DNA of 43,686 nt from an uncultured Lachnospiraceae bacterium (lineage in GTDB: Bacteria > Bacillota > Clostridia > Lachnospirales > Lachnospiraceae). Positions 24,831-33,550 of this stretch are shown here, piece by piece. The first letter of the stretch is position 1. Each line of letters opens with the position of its first letter. The translations under genes and the position numbers were made by a program. The stretch covers positions 1-43,686 of the forward strand of contig CANOFW010000027.1 of NCBI GenBank assembly GCA_947565425.1. Direction: 5' to 3'. Below the pieces are notes generated by a model. It worked only from the letters and a program-made list of their open reading frames with translations, searched no databases and was not told where the DNA came from.

Positions 24831-25850
24831 ATGTCAGCAAATGTATACGGAATTGATTTGGGAACCTGCAATCTGAAAATTTTTTGTAAGGGGACCGGGA
24901 ATGTAATCAATGAGAAAAATACCATTGCCATCGTCAACAAGAACCAGCTTTATGCTTTTGGCGATGACGCATATGCAATGTATGAGAAGGCGCCCGACAG
25001 TATTCAAGTATCTTTTCCCGTAGTCAACGGAGTGATTGCAGATTACAATAATATGCAGATGATGATTGGCGAACTGCTGGAAAAATACGCCAAGAGCCAT
25101 ATCAAAGGGGCGGAATTCATTGTAGCGGTGCCCACAGATATTACGGAAGTGGAGAAAAAGGCATTTTTTGATTTATTTTATAAGAGCCGATTCAAGCCCA
25201 GGAGCGTGCTTTTGTGTGAGAAGCCGATTGCAGACGCGGTAGGGCTGGATTTGGATGTGAATTCCCCGACAGGCTTTATGATTGTGAATATCGGCGCCGA
25301 TACAACGGAGATTTCGGTGATTTCCCTGGGCGGTCTGGTGTTGAGCGATCTGCTTCATTTTGGCGGCAAACGTATTGATGAATCCATTATCAATTATTTG
25401 AAGCGGAATTTCAGCTTAGTGATTGGACAGAAGACAGCCATGCATCTGAAGGAGACGTTGGGTTGTGCCATTGCACAGGAAGAGGAGACGGCGGAGACAA
25501 TTGTGGGAAGGGATGTTGTCAGCGGATTGCCCATTGAGATGCAGATTAATTCCTCCATTGTGTATGAAGCCATCAAAGACCCGCTGAATACAATCTGCAA
25601 TTCCATCAAGATCATTTTAGAGAAAACGCCTCCAGAGCTGGCAAGGGATATTATTCATTCGGGTATTTATATCACTGGCGGTTCCTCCAAAATAAAGAGA
25701 CTGGACGAACTGTTTACCGAGATTACCAATATCCGGGTAAACACCTGTGAGTATCCGGAAGAGAGCGCGGTGCGCGGCCTGGACAAGATAGTTTCAGACG
25801 AGAAATACCGGAGGCTTGCTTTTAGCATGAAAACCAGAATTTATAAATAG
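24831..25850 (+). CDS. mreB: Rod-shape-determining actin-like protein MreB (divergent)
   Basis: A 339-residue actin-like protein at the head of mreB-mreC-mreD. MreB filaments guide cell-wall elongation at the membrane. Seen: phosphate-1 motif 'YGIDLGTCNLKI' (6-17), the Glu 130 segment 'LCEKPIADAVG', phosphate-2 motif 'NIGADTTEISVISLGG' (153-168) and adenosine motif 'ITGGSSKIKRLDEL'. Compared with the usual DIGGGT and TGGG, Asp is replaced by Asn 153 and glycines are lost, so nucleotide binding or hydrolysis may be altered. The family assignment rests on full-length similarity and operon position. It could be a specialised paralogue if a canonical mreB exists elsewhere. Confidence 0.88.
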   Translation: MSANVYGIDLGTCNLKIFCKGTGNVINEKNTIAIVNKNQLYAFGDDAYAMYEKAPDSIQVSFPVVNGVIADYNNMQMMIGELLEKYAKSHIKGAEFIVAVPTDITEVEKKAFFDLFYKSRFKPRSVLLCEKPIADAVGLDLDVNSPTGFMIVNIGADTTEISVISLGGLVLSDLLHFGGKRIDESIINYLKRNFSLVIGQKTAMHLKETLGCAIAQEEETAETIVGRDVVSGLPIEMQINSSIVYEAIKDPLNTICNSIKIILEKTPPELARDIIHSGIYITGGSSKIKRLDELFTEITNIRVNTCEYPEESAVRGLDKIVSDEKYRRLAFSMKTRIYK

Positions 25851-25865
25851 AGGTTATAAAGGTCT

Positions 25866-26723
25866 ATGAAACGAAGAACAAAACGCTCTATCCCAACCAA
25901 ATACACGCTTCTGGCAGTGACAGTACTCTGTGTGCTGGTAATGTTTGTAAGCTTTACTTTGAACCTGTCCGGCGGGCCGTTGAATACGGTTGCCGGGTAT
26001 ATGTTTGTTCCCATGCAAAATGGAATTAATCAGGTAGCTACCTGGGTGATTAACCGCGCAGAGGACGTAGTATCGCTGAGGAATGTACAGCAAAAGAACA
26101 AAGAGCTGCAAGCACAGGTGGATGAGCTGACGCAGGAGTTAAATACGATCAAATTAGAACAGTATGAGCTGGACAATCTTAGGGAACTGATGAAACTTGA
26201 CCAGAAGTACCCCAGCTACGAGAAAGTGGCAGCTCGCGTAATTGGCAATGACGGCGGTAATTGGTTCTCAACATTTCTCATTGATAAAGGAGAGAAGGAC
26301 GGCATCGAGAAGGATATGAATGTAATTGCTGGCAGCGGCCTTGTCGGTATCGTGATTGATACAGGTCCTAATTATGCAAAGGTACGTTCTATCATAGATG
26401 ATGCCAGCAATGTCAGTGGTATGGCGTTGTCCACCGCAGATCGGTGTATTGTCAACGGGAATTTGGTCTCTATGAATGCGGAACGGGTCATTGGATTTTC
26501 AGACTTAAAATGTGATGACGATGCGATTAAAACCGGGGAGCAGATTGTTACTTCGCATATCAGTGATAAATATTTAGAAGGCATACTTATAGGTTATGTA
26601 AATACCATTGAGCGCAATTCCAACAATCTTACTTATTCAGGAACCATCATACCGGCTGTTGACTTCCAACATTTACAGGAAGTATTGGTCATCAAGGATA
26701 AGAAAAAAACCCCGGCTGAATAA
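25866..26723 (+). CDS. mreC: Rod-shape-determining protein MreC
   Basis: A 285-residue bitopic membrane protein of the elongation complex. It has one membrane segment (about 14-34, 'LLAVTVLCVLVMFVSFTLNL'), a coiled coil (about 62-110), then the beta-domain with 'VAARVIGNDGGNWFSTFLID' and 'GLVGIVIDTGPNYAKVRSII'. The length is typical. It activates PBP2 by direct contact in other bacteria. It lies 15 bases after mreB and 13 bases before mreD. Confidence 0.94.
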   Translation: MKRRTKRSIPTKYTLLAVTVLCVLVMFVSFTLNLSGGPLNTVAGYMFVPMQNGINQVATWVINRAEDVVSLRNVQQKNKELQAQVDELTQELNTIKLEQYELDNLRELMKLDQKYPSYEKVAARVIGNDGGNWFSTFLIDKGEKDGIEKDMNVIAGSGLVGIVIDTGPNYAKVRSIIDDASNVSGMALSTADRCIVNGNLVSMNAERVIGFSDLKCDDDAIKTGEQIVTSHISDKYLEGILIGYVNTIERNSNNLTYSGTIIPAVDFQHLQEVLVIKDKKKTPAE

Positions 26724-26736
26724 AGGAGCAACGCAG

Positions 26737-27255
26737 ATGAGACGTAAATTAGCTGTTTTTTTAATTATAACTGTGTGCTTTCTGTTGCAGAGTACGTTGT
26801 TTCAGATGCTTTCGATTGCATCCATCTCTCCCAATCTGCTGATTGTGGTTACATCATCCTTTGGGTTTATGCGGGGGAGGAAAGAGGGGATGTGGATTGG
26901 ATTTTTCAGTGGTCTGGTTCTGGATATATTTTTTGGAAGCGTGATAGGATTTTACGCTCTAATTTATGCCTATATCGGTTATGTCAACGGATTTTTCCGC
27001 AAACGTTTTTTCCCGGACGATATCAAGCTGCCGTTGATTCTGATTGCTGCGAGCGATTTTTCCTACAATATACTGGTATATCTGTTTCTGTTTTTCCTGA
27101 GAGGAAGGTTTCGCATAGATTATTACCTTCTCAACATTATGCTACCGGAACTGGTATATACCATTCTTGTGACCATTGTTTTATACTTTGTAATCCTCAA
27201 GATTAATAAGAAATTAGAAAAGATAGAAAAAAGGAGAGCAAGCAAGTTTGTTTGA
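26737..27255 (+). CDS. mreD: Rod-shape-determining protein MreD
   Basis: A 172-residue integral membrane protein with five or six hydrophobic segments. The ATG at 26737 (RRKLAVFLIITVC) has TAAAGGAG at the right spacing; longer in-frame readings inside mreC are not real. Seen: 'SPNLLIVVTSSFGFMRGRKE' and 'GLVLDIFFGSVIGFYAL', typical of MreD. It belongs to the elongation complex with MreC, PBP2 and RodA. The 3' end overlaps the PBP2 gene by eight bases. Confidence 0.92.
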   Translation: MRRKLAVFLIITVCFLLQSTLFQMLSIASISPNLLIVVTSSFGFMRGRKEGMWIGFFSGLVLDIFFGSVIGFYALIYAYIGYVNGFFRKRFFPDDIKLPLILIAASDFSYNILVYLFLFFLRGRFRIDYYLLNIMLPELVYTILVTIVLYFVILKINKKLEKIEKRRASKFV

Positions 27256-30136
27256 ATTAATCAAAGACTATGGCAAAAAAATACTTACCTCTAGGCTGTT
27301 TGCACTCAGTGTAGCGGTGATTGTGCTGTTTGGCATACTGTTACAGAGGATTTTTGTGTTGCAAATTATCAAAGGACAGGAATATTTGGACAACTATACG
27401 CTTTTAATCCAGAAAGAACGCGTCACTTCTGGTACGAGAGGCAATATTTTTGACAGAAATGGTAAGCTGCTTGCTTACAATGAATTGTCATATTCCGTGA
27501 TAATTGAGGATAATGGCGTATATGACAGCACGAAGATGAAGAACCGTATGATGAATGAAGAATTGAATACGGTTATCCATATGATAGAAGAAAAAGGGGA
27601 CGAAATTACCAATAATTTTGATATTCAAAAGGATGCAGACGGCAATTATGCGTTCACGCTGTCGGATAAGGCGCTCAAGCGCTTTCTGGCAGACGTCTAT
27701 GGTTACACAAGTATAGACAAGCTCAAATATAACAAGAAGCTTGGGTATGACGAGGGAGAGGCAAGTCCAGAGCAAGTAATTGCGTATTTGCAGAATAAAT
27801 TTGAAATATATGTGGAGGGCAAGACAGACACCAAGGAGCTGACAGAGGAAGATATTTTATATTCCGAAGAAGAAGCCTACAAGATTATGTTGCTGCGCTA
27901 TGCAATTTCTCAAAATAATTACCAGAAATATGTATTGACAACAATTGCGCAGAATGTCAGTGAGGAGACGGTTGCTGTCATCAAGGAGAATTCTGATATA
28001 CTTCAAGGAATCGATATTACGGAAGATAGCATTCGTAAATATGTAGACAGTGTATATTTTTCTCATATTATCGGCTACACGGGCAAGATTTCACAGGAAG
28101 AATATGATAAGCTATCCGCCAAGAGCGATGAATATACGCTCAATGATGTGGTTGGCAAATCAGGTATTGAGCAGGTTATGGACCAGCAGCTTCAGGGCAG
28201 CAAGGGCAAGGAAACCTTCTATACCGACAATATGGGGCGGATCACAGAGATGATTGAGCAAATAGACGCATCTTCTGGAAATGATATATATCTTTCGATT
28301 GATGCTAAGCTGCAAGAGGCAGTTTATCGTATGCTAGAGCAGGAGCTTGCTGGAATTGTCTATGCTAATATTGAAAATATTAAGGAATATGATACCAGTA
28401 CTGGTACGGCTTCCGATATCAAGATTCCGATTGACGATGTCTATTTTGCTTTGCTCAACAATAGCGTCATAGATATCTCGCATTTTGAAAAGGAAGACGC
28501 ACAGCCGATAGAACAGCAGATCTATAATATTTTTAAGAATAAGCAGGGAAATGTCATTGAAAGCCTGCGCCAGCAATTTACCTCGCCGTCTCCGGCAAAG
28601 TATGGCGATTTGGACAAGGAATATCAGGTATATATGAGCTATATTCTCTCCATGCTTGGAGAAAAGAAGATTTTTCTTTCAGATAAAGTAGATATTGATG
28701 ATGAAGTATACCTTTCCTGGAAAAGCGACACGGCAAGCCTTGCGGAGTACCTTCATCGTGCCATCGCTATGGATTGGATTGACATAACTGGTTTTGATAC
28801 GGAATCCAAATACTCGGATTCCACAGAGATTTACGATGCGCTGATTTCGTATGTAATGGAGGAATTACAGAACGACAAAGAGTTTTCTAAAAAGATTTAT
28901 CAGTATATGATCCGGGACAATCTGATTTCAGGAAGTCAGATTTGCCAGGTACTCTATGAACAGGGAATTCTCAAAGACAAAAACGGGGAACGGGCATCGC
29001 TTACAAACGGCAGTCTCAGTGCATTTGACTTTCTCAGGGATAAAATCAAGAATATTGAGATCACCCCTGCGCAGCTTGCGCTGGATCCTTGTACAGCGAG
29101 CTGTGTGATGGTGAATGTAGAGACGGGTGAACTGCTTGCCTGTGTAACATATCCCGGATATGATACAAATCGCCTCGCCAATACGGTGGATTCTGCATAC
29201 TTTGAAAGACTTCAGAAGGATTTATCGGTGCCTCAATACAATAACGCAACTCAGCAGCGAACGGCGCCCGGTTCAACATTCAAACCGATTACAGCGGCAG
29301 CGGCACTGACAGAAGGTATTGTCAGCGTCGGGGAACAGATTAAAGATGAAGGAGAATATACCAATATCACGCCTTCCCCGAAGTGCTGGATTTATCCGGG
29401 AAGCACGCATGGTAAGGACAATATCTCGGAGGCAATTCGAGACTCCTGTAACTATTTCTTTTACGAGATGGGTTATCGGTTAAGTACTGAAAGCGGAGGA
29501 TATAATGAGCATAAAGGTATTGCAGCATTGAAAAAATATGCGGCATTGTTCGGCTTGGACGAGAAAACAGGTATTGAGATTCCTGAGAATGACCCGCAGA
29601 TTTCCGATGAGTATCCGATTACCTCGGCGATTGGGCAAGGTAACCATAACTATACAACGACGCAGCTTGCCAGATACCTTACCGCAGTGGCGAGCAGCGG
29701 CAATGTTTATCAGCTTACACTCCTGGATAAAGAGACGACTGCGGATGGCAGTACGGTCAACGAATTTAAGCCAGAAATCATCCGTAAAATTACAGAAGTT
29801 TCACCTGTTTCCTGGAATGCCATTCAGAGCGGCATGCGCATGGTTGTGGAAAATAATAAATCTTTTAAGGATTTTCCCGTTGCAGTTGCTGGCAAGACGG
29901 GTACGGCACAGCAGATGGAGACCCGAGCGAACCATGCACTTTTTATTGGTTATGCGCCTTATGAGAAGCCGGAGATTGCCATTACGACTCGTATTGCTTA
30001 TGGTTATACTTCTGCCAATGCTGTGGAGGTATCCAGAAATATCTTAAAGTACTATTTCAATCCTGCGGATGGCCAGACATTGTTAGATGGTCAGGCAGAG
30101 GACATTGAAAGCAGCGCCAATGGATTTACAGATTAA
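27248..30136 (+). CDS. mrdA: Oversized penicillin-binding protein 2 (class B transpeptidase)
   Basis: A 962-residue class B penicillin-binding protein for lateral wall cross-linking, cooperating with RodA. The TTG start at 27248 is 11 bases after AAGGAG. Seen: a membrane anchor (about 15-38), pedestal segment 'SGTRGNIFDRNGKLLAYNEL', 'GKSGIEQVMDQQLQG', 'SIDAKLQEAVYRMLEQEL' (about 349), then transpeptidase motifs 'APGSTFKPIT' (active Ser about 676), 'SCNYFFYEMGYRL' and 'AGKTGTAQQM'. Typical PBP2 proteins have 600-700 residues. Here about 240 extra residues lie between the DAKLQ helix and the transpeptidase start (about 370-610). I do not recognise this insertion; it is acidic and helical. Confidence 0.92.
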   Translation: MFELIKDYGKKILTSRLFALSVAVIVLFGILLQRIFVLQIIKGQEYLDNYTLLIQKERVTSGTRGNIFDRNGKLLAYNELSYSVIIEDNGVYDSTKMKNRMMNEELNTVIHMIEEKGDEITNNFDIQKDADGNYAFTLSDKALKRFLADVYGYTSIDKLKYNKKLGYDEGEASPEQVIAYLQNKFEIYVEGKTDTKELTEEDILYSEEEAYKIMLLRYAISQNNYQKYVLTTIAQNVSEETVAVIKENSDILQGIDITEDSIRKYVDSVYFSHIIGYTGKISQEEYDKLSAKSDEYTLNDVVGKSGIEQVMDQQLQGSKGKETFYTDNMGRITEMIEQIDASSGNDIYLSIDAKLQEAVYRMLEQELAGIVYANIENIKEYDTSTGTASDIKIPIDDVYFALLNNSVIDISHFEKEDAQPIEQQIYNIFKNKQGNVIESLRQQFTSPSPAKYGDLDKEYQVYMSYILSMLGEKKIFLSDKVDIDDEVYLSWKSDTASLAEYLHRAIAMDWIDITGFDTESKYSDSTEIYDALISYVMEELQNDKEFSKKIYQYMIRDNLISGSQICQVLYEQGILKDKNGERASLTNGSLSAFDFLRDKIKNIEITPAQLALDPCTASCVMVNVETGELLACVTYPGYDTNRLANTVDSAYFERLQKDLSVPQYNNATQQRTAPGSTFKPITAAAALTEGIVSVGEQIKDEGEYTNITPSPKCWIYPGSTHGKDNISEAIRDSCNYFFYEMGYRLSTESGGYNEHKGIAALKKYAALFGLDEKTGIEIPENDPQISDEYPITSAIGQGNHNYTTTQLARYLTAVASSGNVYQLTLLDKETTADGSTVNEFKPEIIRKITEVSPVSWNAIQSGMRMVVENNKSFKDFPVAVAGKTGTAQQMETRANHALFIGYAPYEKPEIAITTRIAYGYTSANAVEVSRNILKYYFNPADGQTLLDGQAEDIESSANGFTD

Positions 30137-30153
30137 AGTTTGGAGGGATGAAA

Positions 30154-30843
30154 GTGTCAAAGCCGGTGATGTTAAAGAGCAATAAGTATGGAATCAACTT
30201 GATTTTAGATGAGCACATGGACTTTGAGGAATTACTGAAATGCATTTTGGATAAATTTAAAGAATCGGAAGGTTTTTTTAAAAACGCGAAGATGGCGATT
30301 TCTTTTGAGGGCAGGAAGCTGACGCAGGAAGAAGAATTCCGAATTATTGAGACAATCACGGACAACACATCTGTGAACATTATCTGTATTCTTGATAATG
30401 ATGCACTCAAGGAGGAATTGATTCGTCAGAAGATAGAACATTTTGAGGAGGAACAGGCAGGAAAAACCGGAGAGTTCTATAAAGGAACGCTTCGCTCCGG
30501 TCAGGTACTTGATTGTGAAAGCAGCATCATTATTCTGGGCGATATTAACCCGGGAGCCAAAGTAATCTCCAAAGGCAATATTGTTGTGCTGGGAGCTTTG
30601 AAAGGAAATGCTTATGCGGGTGCAAACGGCAACGAGCAGGCTTTTGTGGCGGCGCTTCTAATGGATCCTATACAGATTAAGATTGGAGATGTGATTGCCC
30701 GCAGTGCAGATAAAGTACAGGAAGGAAAAAAACGCAAAAGGAGGCATCCCGTTGATGCAGAAATTGACCCGCAAGTTGCGATTGTCAAGGATGGAAATAT
30801 TTATATTGAACCGATTACAAAAGGGCTTTTGAACAATATATAA
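30154..30843 (+). CDS. minC: Septum site-determining protein MinC
   Basis: A 229-residue inhibitor of FtsZ polymerisation. A GTG at 30154 is chosen because GGAGGG (30142-30147) is six bases upstream; the ATG at 30148 touches the ribosome binding site. The N-terminal domain is about residues 1-100. The C-terminal beta-helix is seen in 'YKGTLRSGQVLDCESSIII', 'GDINPGAKVISKGNIVVLG' and 'LKGNAYAGANGN', with the conserved G-rich turns. It works with MinD and MinE, encoded next. The length is normal. Confidence 0.93.
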   Translation: MSKPVMLKSNKYGINLILDEHMDFEELLKCILDKFKESEGFFKNAKMAISFEGRKLTQEEEFRIIETITDNTSVNIICILDNDALKEELIRQKIEHFEEEQAGKTGEFYKGTLRSGQVLDCESSIIILGDINPGAKVISKGNIVVLGALKGNAYAGANGNEQAFVAALLMDPIQIKIGDVIARSADKVQEGKKRKRRHPVDAEIDPQVAIVKDGNIYIEPITKGLLNNI

Positions 30844-30864
30844 ATATCAGGAGGATTTAGTGAA

Positions 30865-31656
30865 ATGAGTGAAGTAATTGTTATAACATCAGGGAAAGGC
30901 GGCGTTGGTAAGACTACCACCACTGCAAATGTAGGAACGGGACTCGCACAGTTAGATAAAAAGGTTGTACTGATCGATACAGACATTGGCCTGCGCAACC
31001 TCGATGTAGTCATGGGACTTGAAAACAGAATTGTATATAACCTGGTTGATGTGGTGGAAGGAAACTGCCGTATGAAACAGGCGCTAATTAAGGACAAGCG
31101 TTATCCGAACTTGTCATTGCTGCCTTCTGCACAGACGAAAGATAAGTCGGCTGTCTCCCCAGAACAGATGGTGAAAGTGATAGAAGAGCTGAGAGATGAA
31201 TTTGATTACATATTGCTAGATTGTCCGGCAGGCATTGAACAGGGCTTTAAAAATGCCATTGCAGGTGCAGACCGCGCATTAGTTGTCACAACTCCTGAAG
31301 TGTCCGCCATCCGTGATGCAGACCGCATTATCGGGCTATTGACAGCAAATGAGATTACACGGGTGGATTTGATTGTAAACCGGCTGCGTATGGACATGGT
31401 AAAGCGCGGCGATATGATGAATATCGGGGATGTCACAGATATTTTAGCAATCAACCTCATTGGCGCTGTGCCAGATGATGAGCAGATTGTTATTTCTACC
31501 AATCAGGGAGAGCCATTGGTTGGCACAGACTGCAAAGCTGGAATCGCTTATGCAAATATTTGCCACAGAGTATTAGGTGAGGACGTGCCACTTCTGAATT
31601 TAGAGGAAAAGGACGGTATGTGGAACAAGCTAAAAGGTATGTTTAAGAAAAATTAG
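30865..31656 (+). CDS. minD: Septum site-determining ATPase MinD
   Basis: A 263-residue ParA-type ATPase that binds the membrane and carries MinC. Seen: the deviant Walker A 'SGKGGVGKTTTTANVG' (9-24) with the signature Lys 11, 'VVLIDTDIGLRNLDVVMGLE', 'LLDCPAGIEQGF', and a basic amphipathic C-terminal tail ('MWNKLKGMFKKN') for membrane binding. AGGAGG precedes the ATG. It is complete and typical. Confidence 0.97.
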   Translation: MSEVIVITSGKGGVGKTTTTANVGTGLAQLDKKVVLIDTDIGLRNLDVVMGLENRIVYNLVDVVEGNCRMKQALIKDKRYPNLSLLPSAQTKDKSAVSPEQMVKVIEELRDEFDYILLDCPAGIEQGFKNAIAGADRALVVTTPEVSAIRDADRIIGLLTANEITRVDLIVNRLRMDMVKRGDMMNIGDVTDILAINLIGAVPDDEQIVISTNQGEPLVGTDCKAGIAYANICHRVLGEDVPLLNLEEKDGMWNKLKGMFKKN

Positions 31657-31668
31657 GAGGAAACCAAA

Positions 31669-31950
31669 ATGGGATTGATGGATCTGTTTAAAAAGAAGAG
31701 TTCCGGCGATATTGCCAAAGATCGGCTAAAGCTGCTATTGGTTTCCGACCGTGCAAATTGTTCCCCTGAAATTATGGAGAAAATTAAGAACGACATTATC
31801 CAGGTGATTTCCAAATATATGGAGATTGATGCAGAAGGTCTGGATATTCAGATTACCCAGACGGAGTCTGAGGGCAATAATGGAAATGTCCCAGCATTGT
31901 TTGCTAATATACCTATAAAGGATATGAGGCATACAAGCACTTCGGAATAG
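31669..31950 (+). CDS. minE: Cell division topological specificity factor MinE
   Basis: A 93-residue protein that stimulates MinD ATPase and restricts MinC to the poles. Seen: an N-terminal 'MGLMDLFKKKSSGDIAKDRL' membrane-targeting and MinD-contact region, 'KLLLVSDRANCSPEIMEKIK' and the C-terminal dimer domain 'YMEIDAEGLDIQI'. The length is normal. A complete minCDE set in a spore former suggests an oscillating Min system rather than DivIVA-anchored Min. Confidence 0.95.
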   Translation: MGLMDLFKKKSSGDIAKDRLKLLLVSDRANCSPEIMEKIKNDIIQVISKYMEIDAEGLDIQITQTESEGNNGNVPALFANIPIKDMRHTSTSE

Positions 31951-32028
31951 TACAATCAATTTTGATAAAGCGGATAGATACGAAATTATATTGTGCTTGA
32001 ATGAAAGAGGAAATAAGGAAGTTATATT

Positions 32029-33153
32029 ATGTTGAAACAATATCAGATTAAGGATTACAATTTTCGTTTGGTTATCTATGTAACGGCATTGGCTCTAATA
32101 GGAATCAGTGTCATTGGGAGTGCGCAGAAGTCTGTACAGAACAAGCAGATTATGGGGTTATGCTTGGGCCTATTTGCAATGGTAGTTGTCTCACTCATAG
32201 ATTATTCCTTTATCCTCAAGTTCAATTGGCTGATTTATATATTCAACATCGGCATGCTTTCTTTGATCACGTTTCATGTGTTTGGAGGAAAAGCCGGTGG
32301 TGCGGTGCGCTGGATAGAAATTGCAGGATTTCGTTTTCAGCCATCCGAATTGGCAAAAGTATTGTTAATTTTATTTTTTTCCTGGTACTTTGGAAAATAT
32401 TATGAGAAGGTAAACAAAATCTATTTTTTAGCAATAGCAGGAGTTTTGATTTTCATACCCTGGTTCATGATTGAGCAGCAGCCCGATTTATCTACCAGTA
32501 TTGTGGTAGCGATTATTTTTCTTGCGCTCTTGTTTTTAAGCGGGCTAAGTTATAAAATAATAGCAGGAGTTCTTGCCGTGTTAATTCCCGCCGGTTCTCT
32601 GTTCGTCTATCTGATCCTGCAACCGGGACAGACGATTTTAGATCCGTACCAGTGGAAGCGTATTATGGCATGGCTTCAACCGGAAAAGTATGCGACTGAC
32701 GCATACCAACAGCAAAATTCCATTATGGCAATCGGCTCTGGAATGTTATGGGGGAAAGGGCTGAACAATGATACGGTGTTTTCTGTAAAAAATGGTAATT
32801 TTATTCCGGAACCTCAGACGGACTTCATTTTTGCTGTTGTAGGGGAAGAACTAGGTTTTATCGGCGGTGCCGCAATATTGCTTCTTTTGCTGTTGATTGT
32901 GATAGAATGTATCTTGATTGGCAGGAAGGCAAAAGATTTGTCAGGGCAATTGATTTGCGGTGGAATTGCCGTGTGGATTGGATTTCAGACTTTTGTAAAC
33001 ATTTGTGTGGTAACAGGGATGATGCCTAATACGGGGCTTCCCTTACCATTTGTGAGTTATGGACTCACTTCTTTGGTGAGTCTGTTTATTGGAATAGGTC
33101 TTGTATTGAATGTGGGGCTTCAGCCTTTAAAATACCGAAAGGGGGATTTTTGA
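32029..33153 (+). CDS. rodA: RodA-type peptidoglycan glycosyltransferase (SEDS family)
   Basis: A 374-residue polytopic membrane protein of the SEDS family, which polymerises lipid II with PBP2. About ten membrane segments. Seen: 'GGKAGGAVRWIEIAGFRFQP' followed by SELAKV, 'MIEQQPDLSTSIVVAIIF' and 'EPQTDFIFAVVGEELGFIGG' with the conserved Asp in the large extracellular loop, plus 'LPLPFVSYGLTSLV'. The length is normal. The 78-base gap after minE contains no clear terminator, so it is probably still in the operon. The ribosome binding site is AAGGAAG. Confidence 0.93.
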   Translation: MLKQYQIKDYNFRLVIYVTALALIGISVIGSAQKSVQNKQIMGLCLGLFAMVVVSLIDYSFILKFNWLIYIFNIGMLSLITFHVFGGKAGGAVRWIEIAGFRFQPSELAKVLLILFFSWYFGKYYEKVNKIYFLAIAGVLIFIPWFMIEQQPDLSTSIVVAIIFLALLFLSGLSYKIIAGVLAVLIPAGSLFVYLILQPGQTILDPYQWKRIMAWLQPEKYATDAYQQQNSIMAIGSGMLWGKGLNNDTVFSVKNGNFIPEPQTDFIFAVVGEELGFIGGAAILLLLLLIVIECILIGRKAKDLSGQLICGGIAVWIGFQTFVNICVVTGMMPNTGLPLPFVSYGLTSLVSLFIGIGLVLNVGLQPLKYRKGDF

Positions 33154-33154
33154 C

Positions 33155-33550
33155 GTGAATATTGGATTGATTGCACACGATTCAAAAAAGAAACTGATGC
33201 AGAATTTTTGTATTGCCTATCGGGGCATCTTATGTAAGCATGAGCTATGTGCCACAGGGACGACGGGCAGACTGATTGAAGAAGTTACTAATTTATCGGT
33301 TCACAAGTTTCTAGCGGGGCATCTGGGAGGTGCACAGCAGCTTGCCGCACAGATTGAGCATAATGAGATTGATTTAGTAATCTTTTTGCGAGACCCGATT
33401 ACACCCAAGTCTCATGAACCGGACGTAAATAATGCCGTACATTTATGCGATATGTATAATATTCCCTTGGCAACAAATCTTGCCACGGCGGAGTTGTTGA
33501 TTAAGTCATTAGACAGAGGAGATTTAGAGTGGCGTGAAATGTATAGATAG
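33155..33550 (+). CDS. mgsA: Methylglyoxal synthase
   Basis: A 131-residue cytoplasmic lyase that converts dihydroxyacetone phosphate to methylglyoxal and phosphate. GTG start with an AAAGGGGGA ribosome binding site, one base after the rodA stop. Seen: 'GLIAHDSKKKLMQNF', the phosphate-binding 'LCATGTTGRLIEE' (31-43), 'AGHLGGAQQLAAQI', catalytic 'DLVIFLRDP' with Asp 80, and 'HEPDVNNAVHLCD'. The length is normal for the family. Its place in a cell-shape operon is unusual functionally but recurs in related Clostridia as I recall. Confidence 0.95.
   Translation: MNIGLIAHDSKKKLMQNFCIAYRGILCKHELCATGTTGRLIEEVTNLSVHKFLAGHLGGAQQLAAQIEHNEIDLVIFLRDPITPKSHEPDVNNAVHLCDMYNIPLATNLATAELLIKSLDRGDLEWREMYR

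Noticed and set aside
31951-32028. Possible separate rodA promoter (TTGATA with TATATT)
   Set aside because: The spacing is 19 bases and the surrounding operon spacing makes a new promoter unnecessary; too weak to list.
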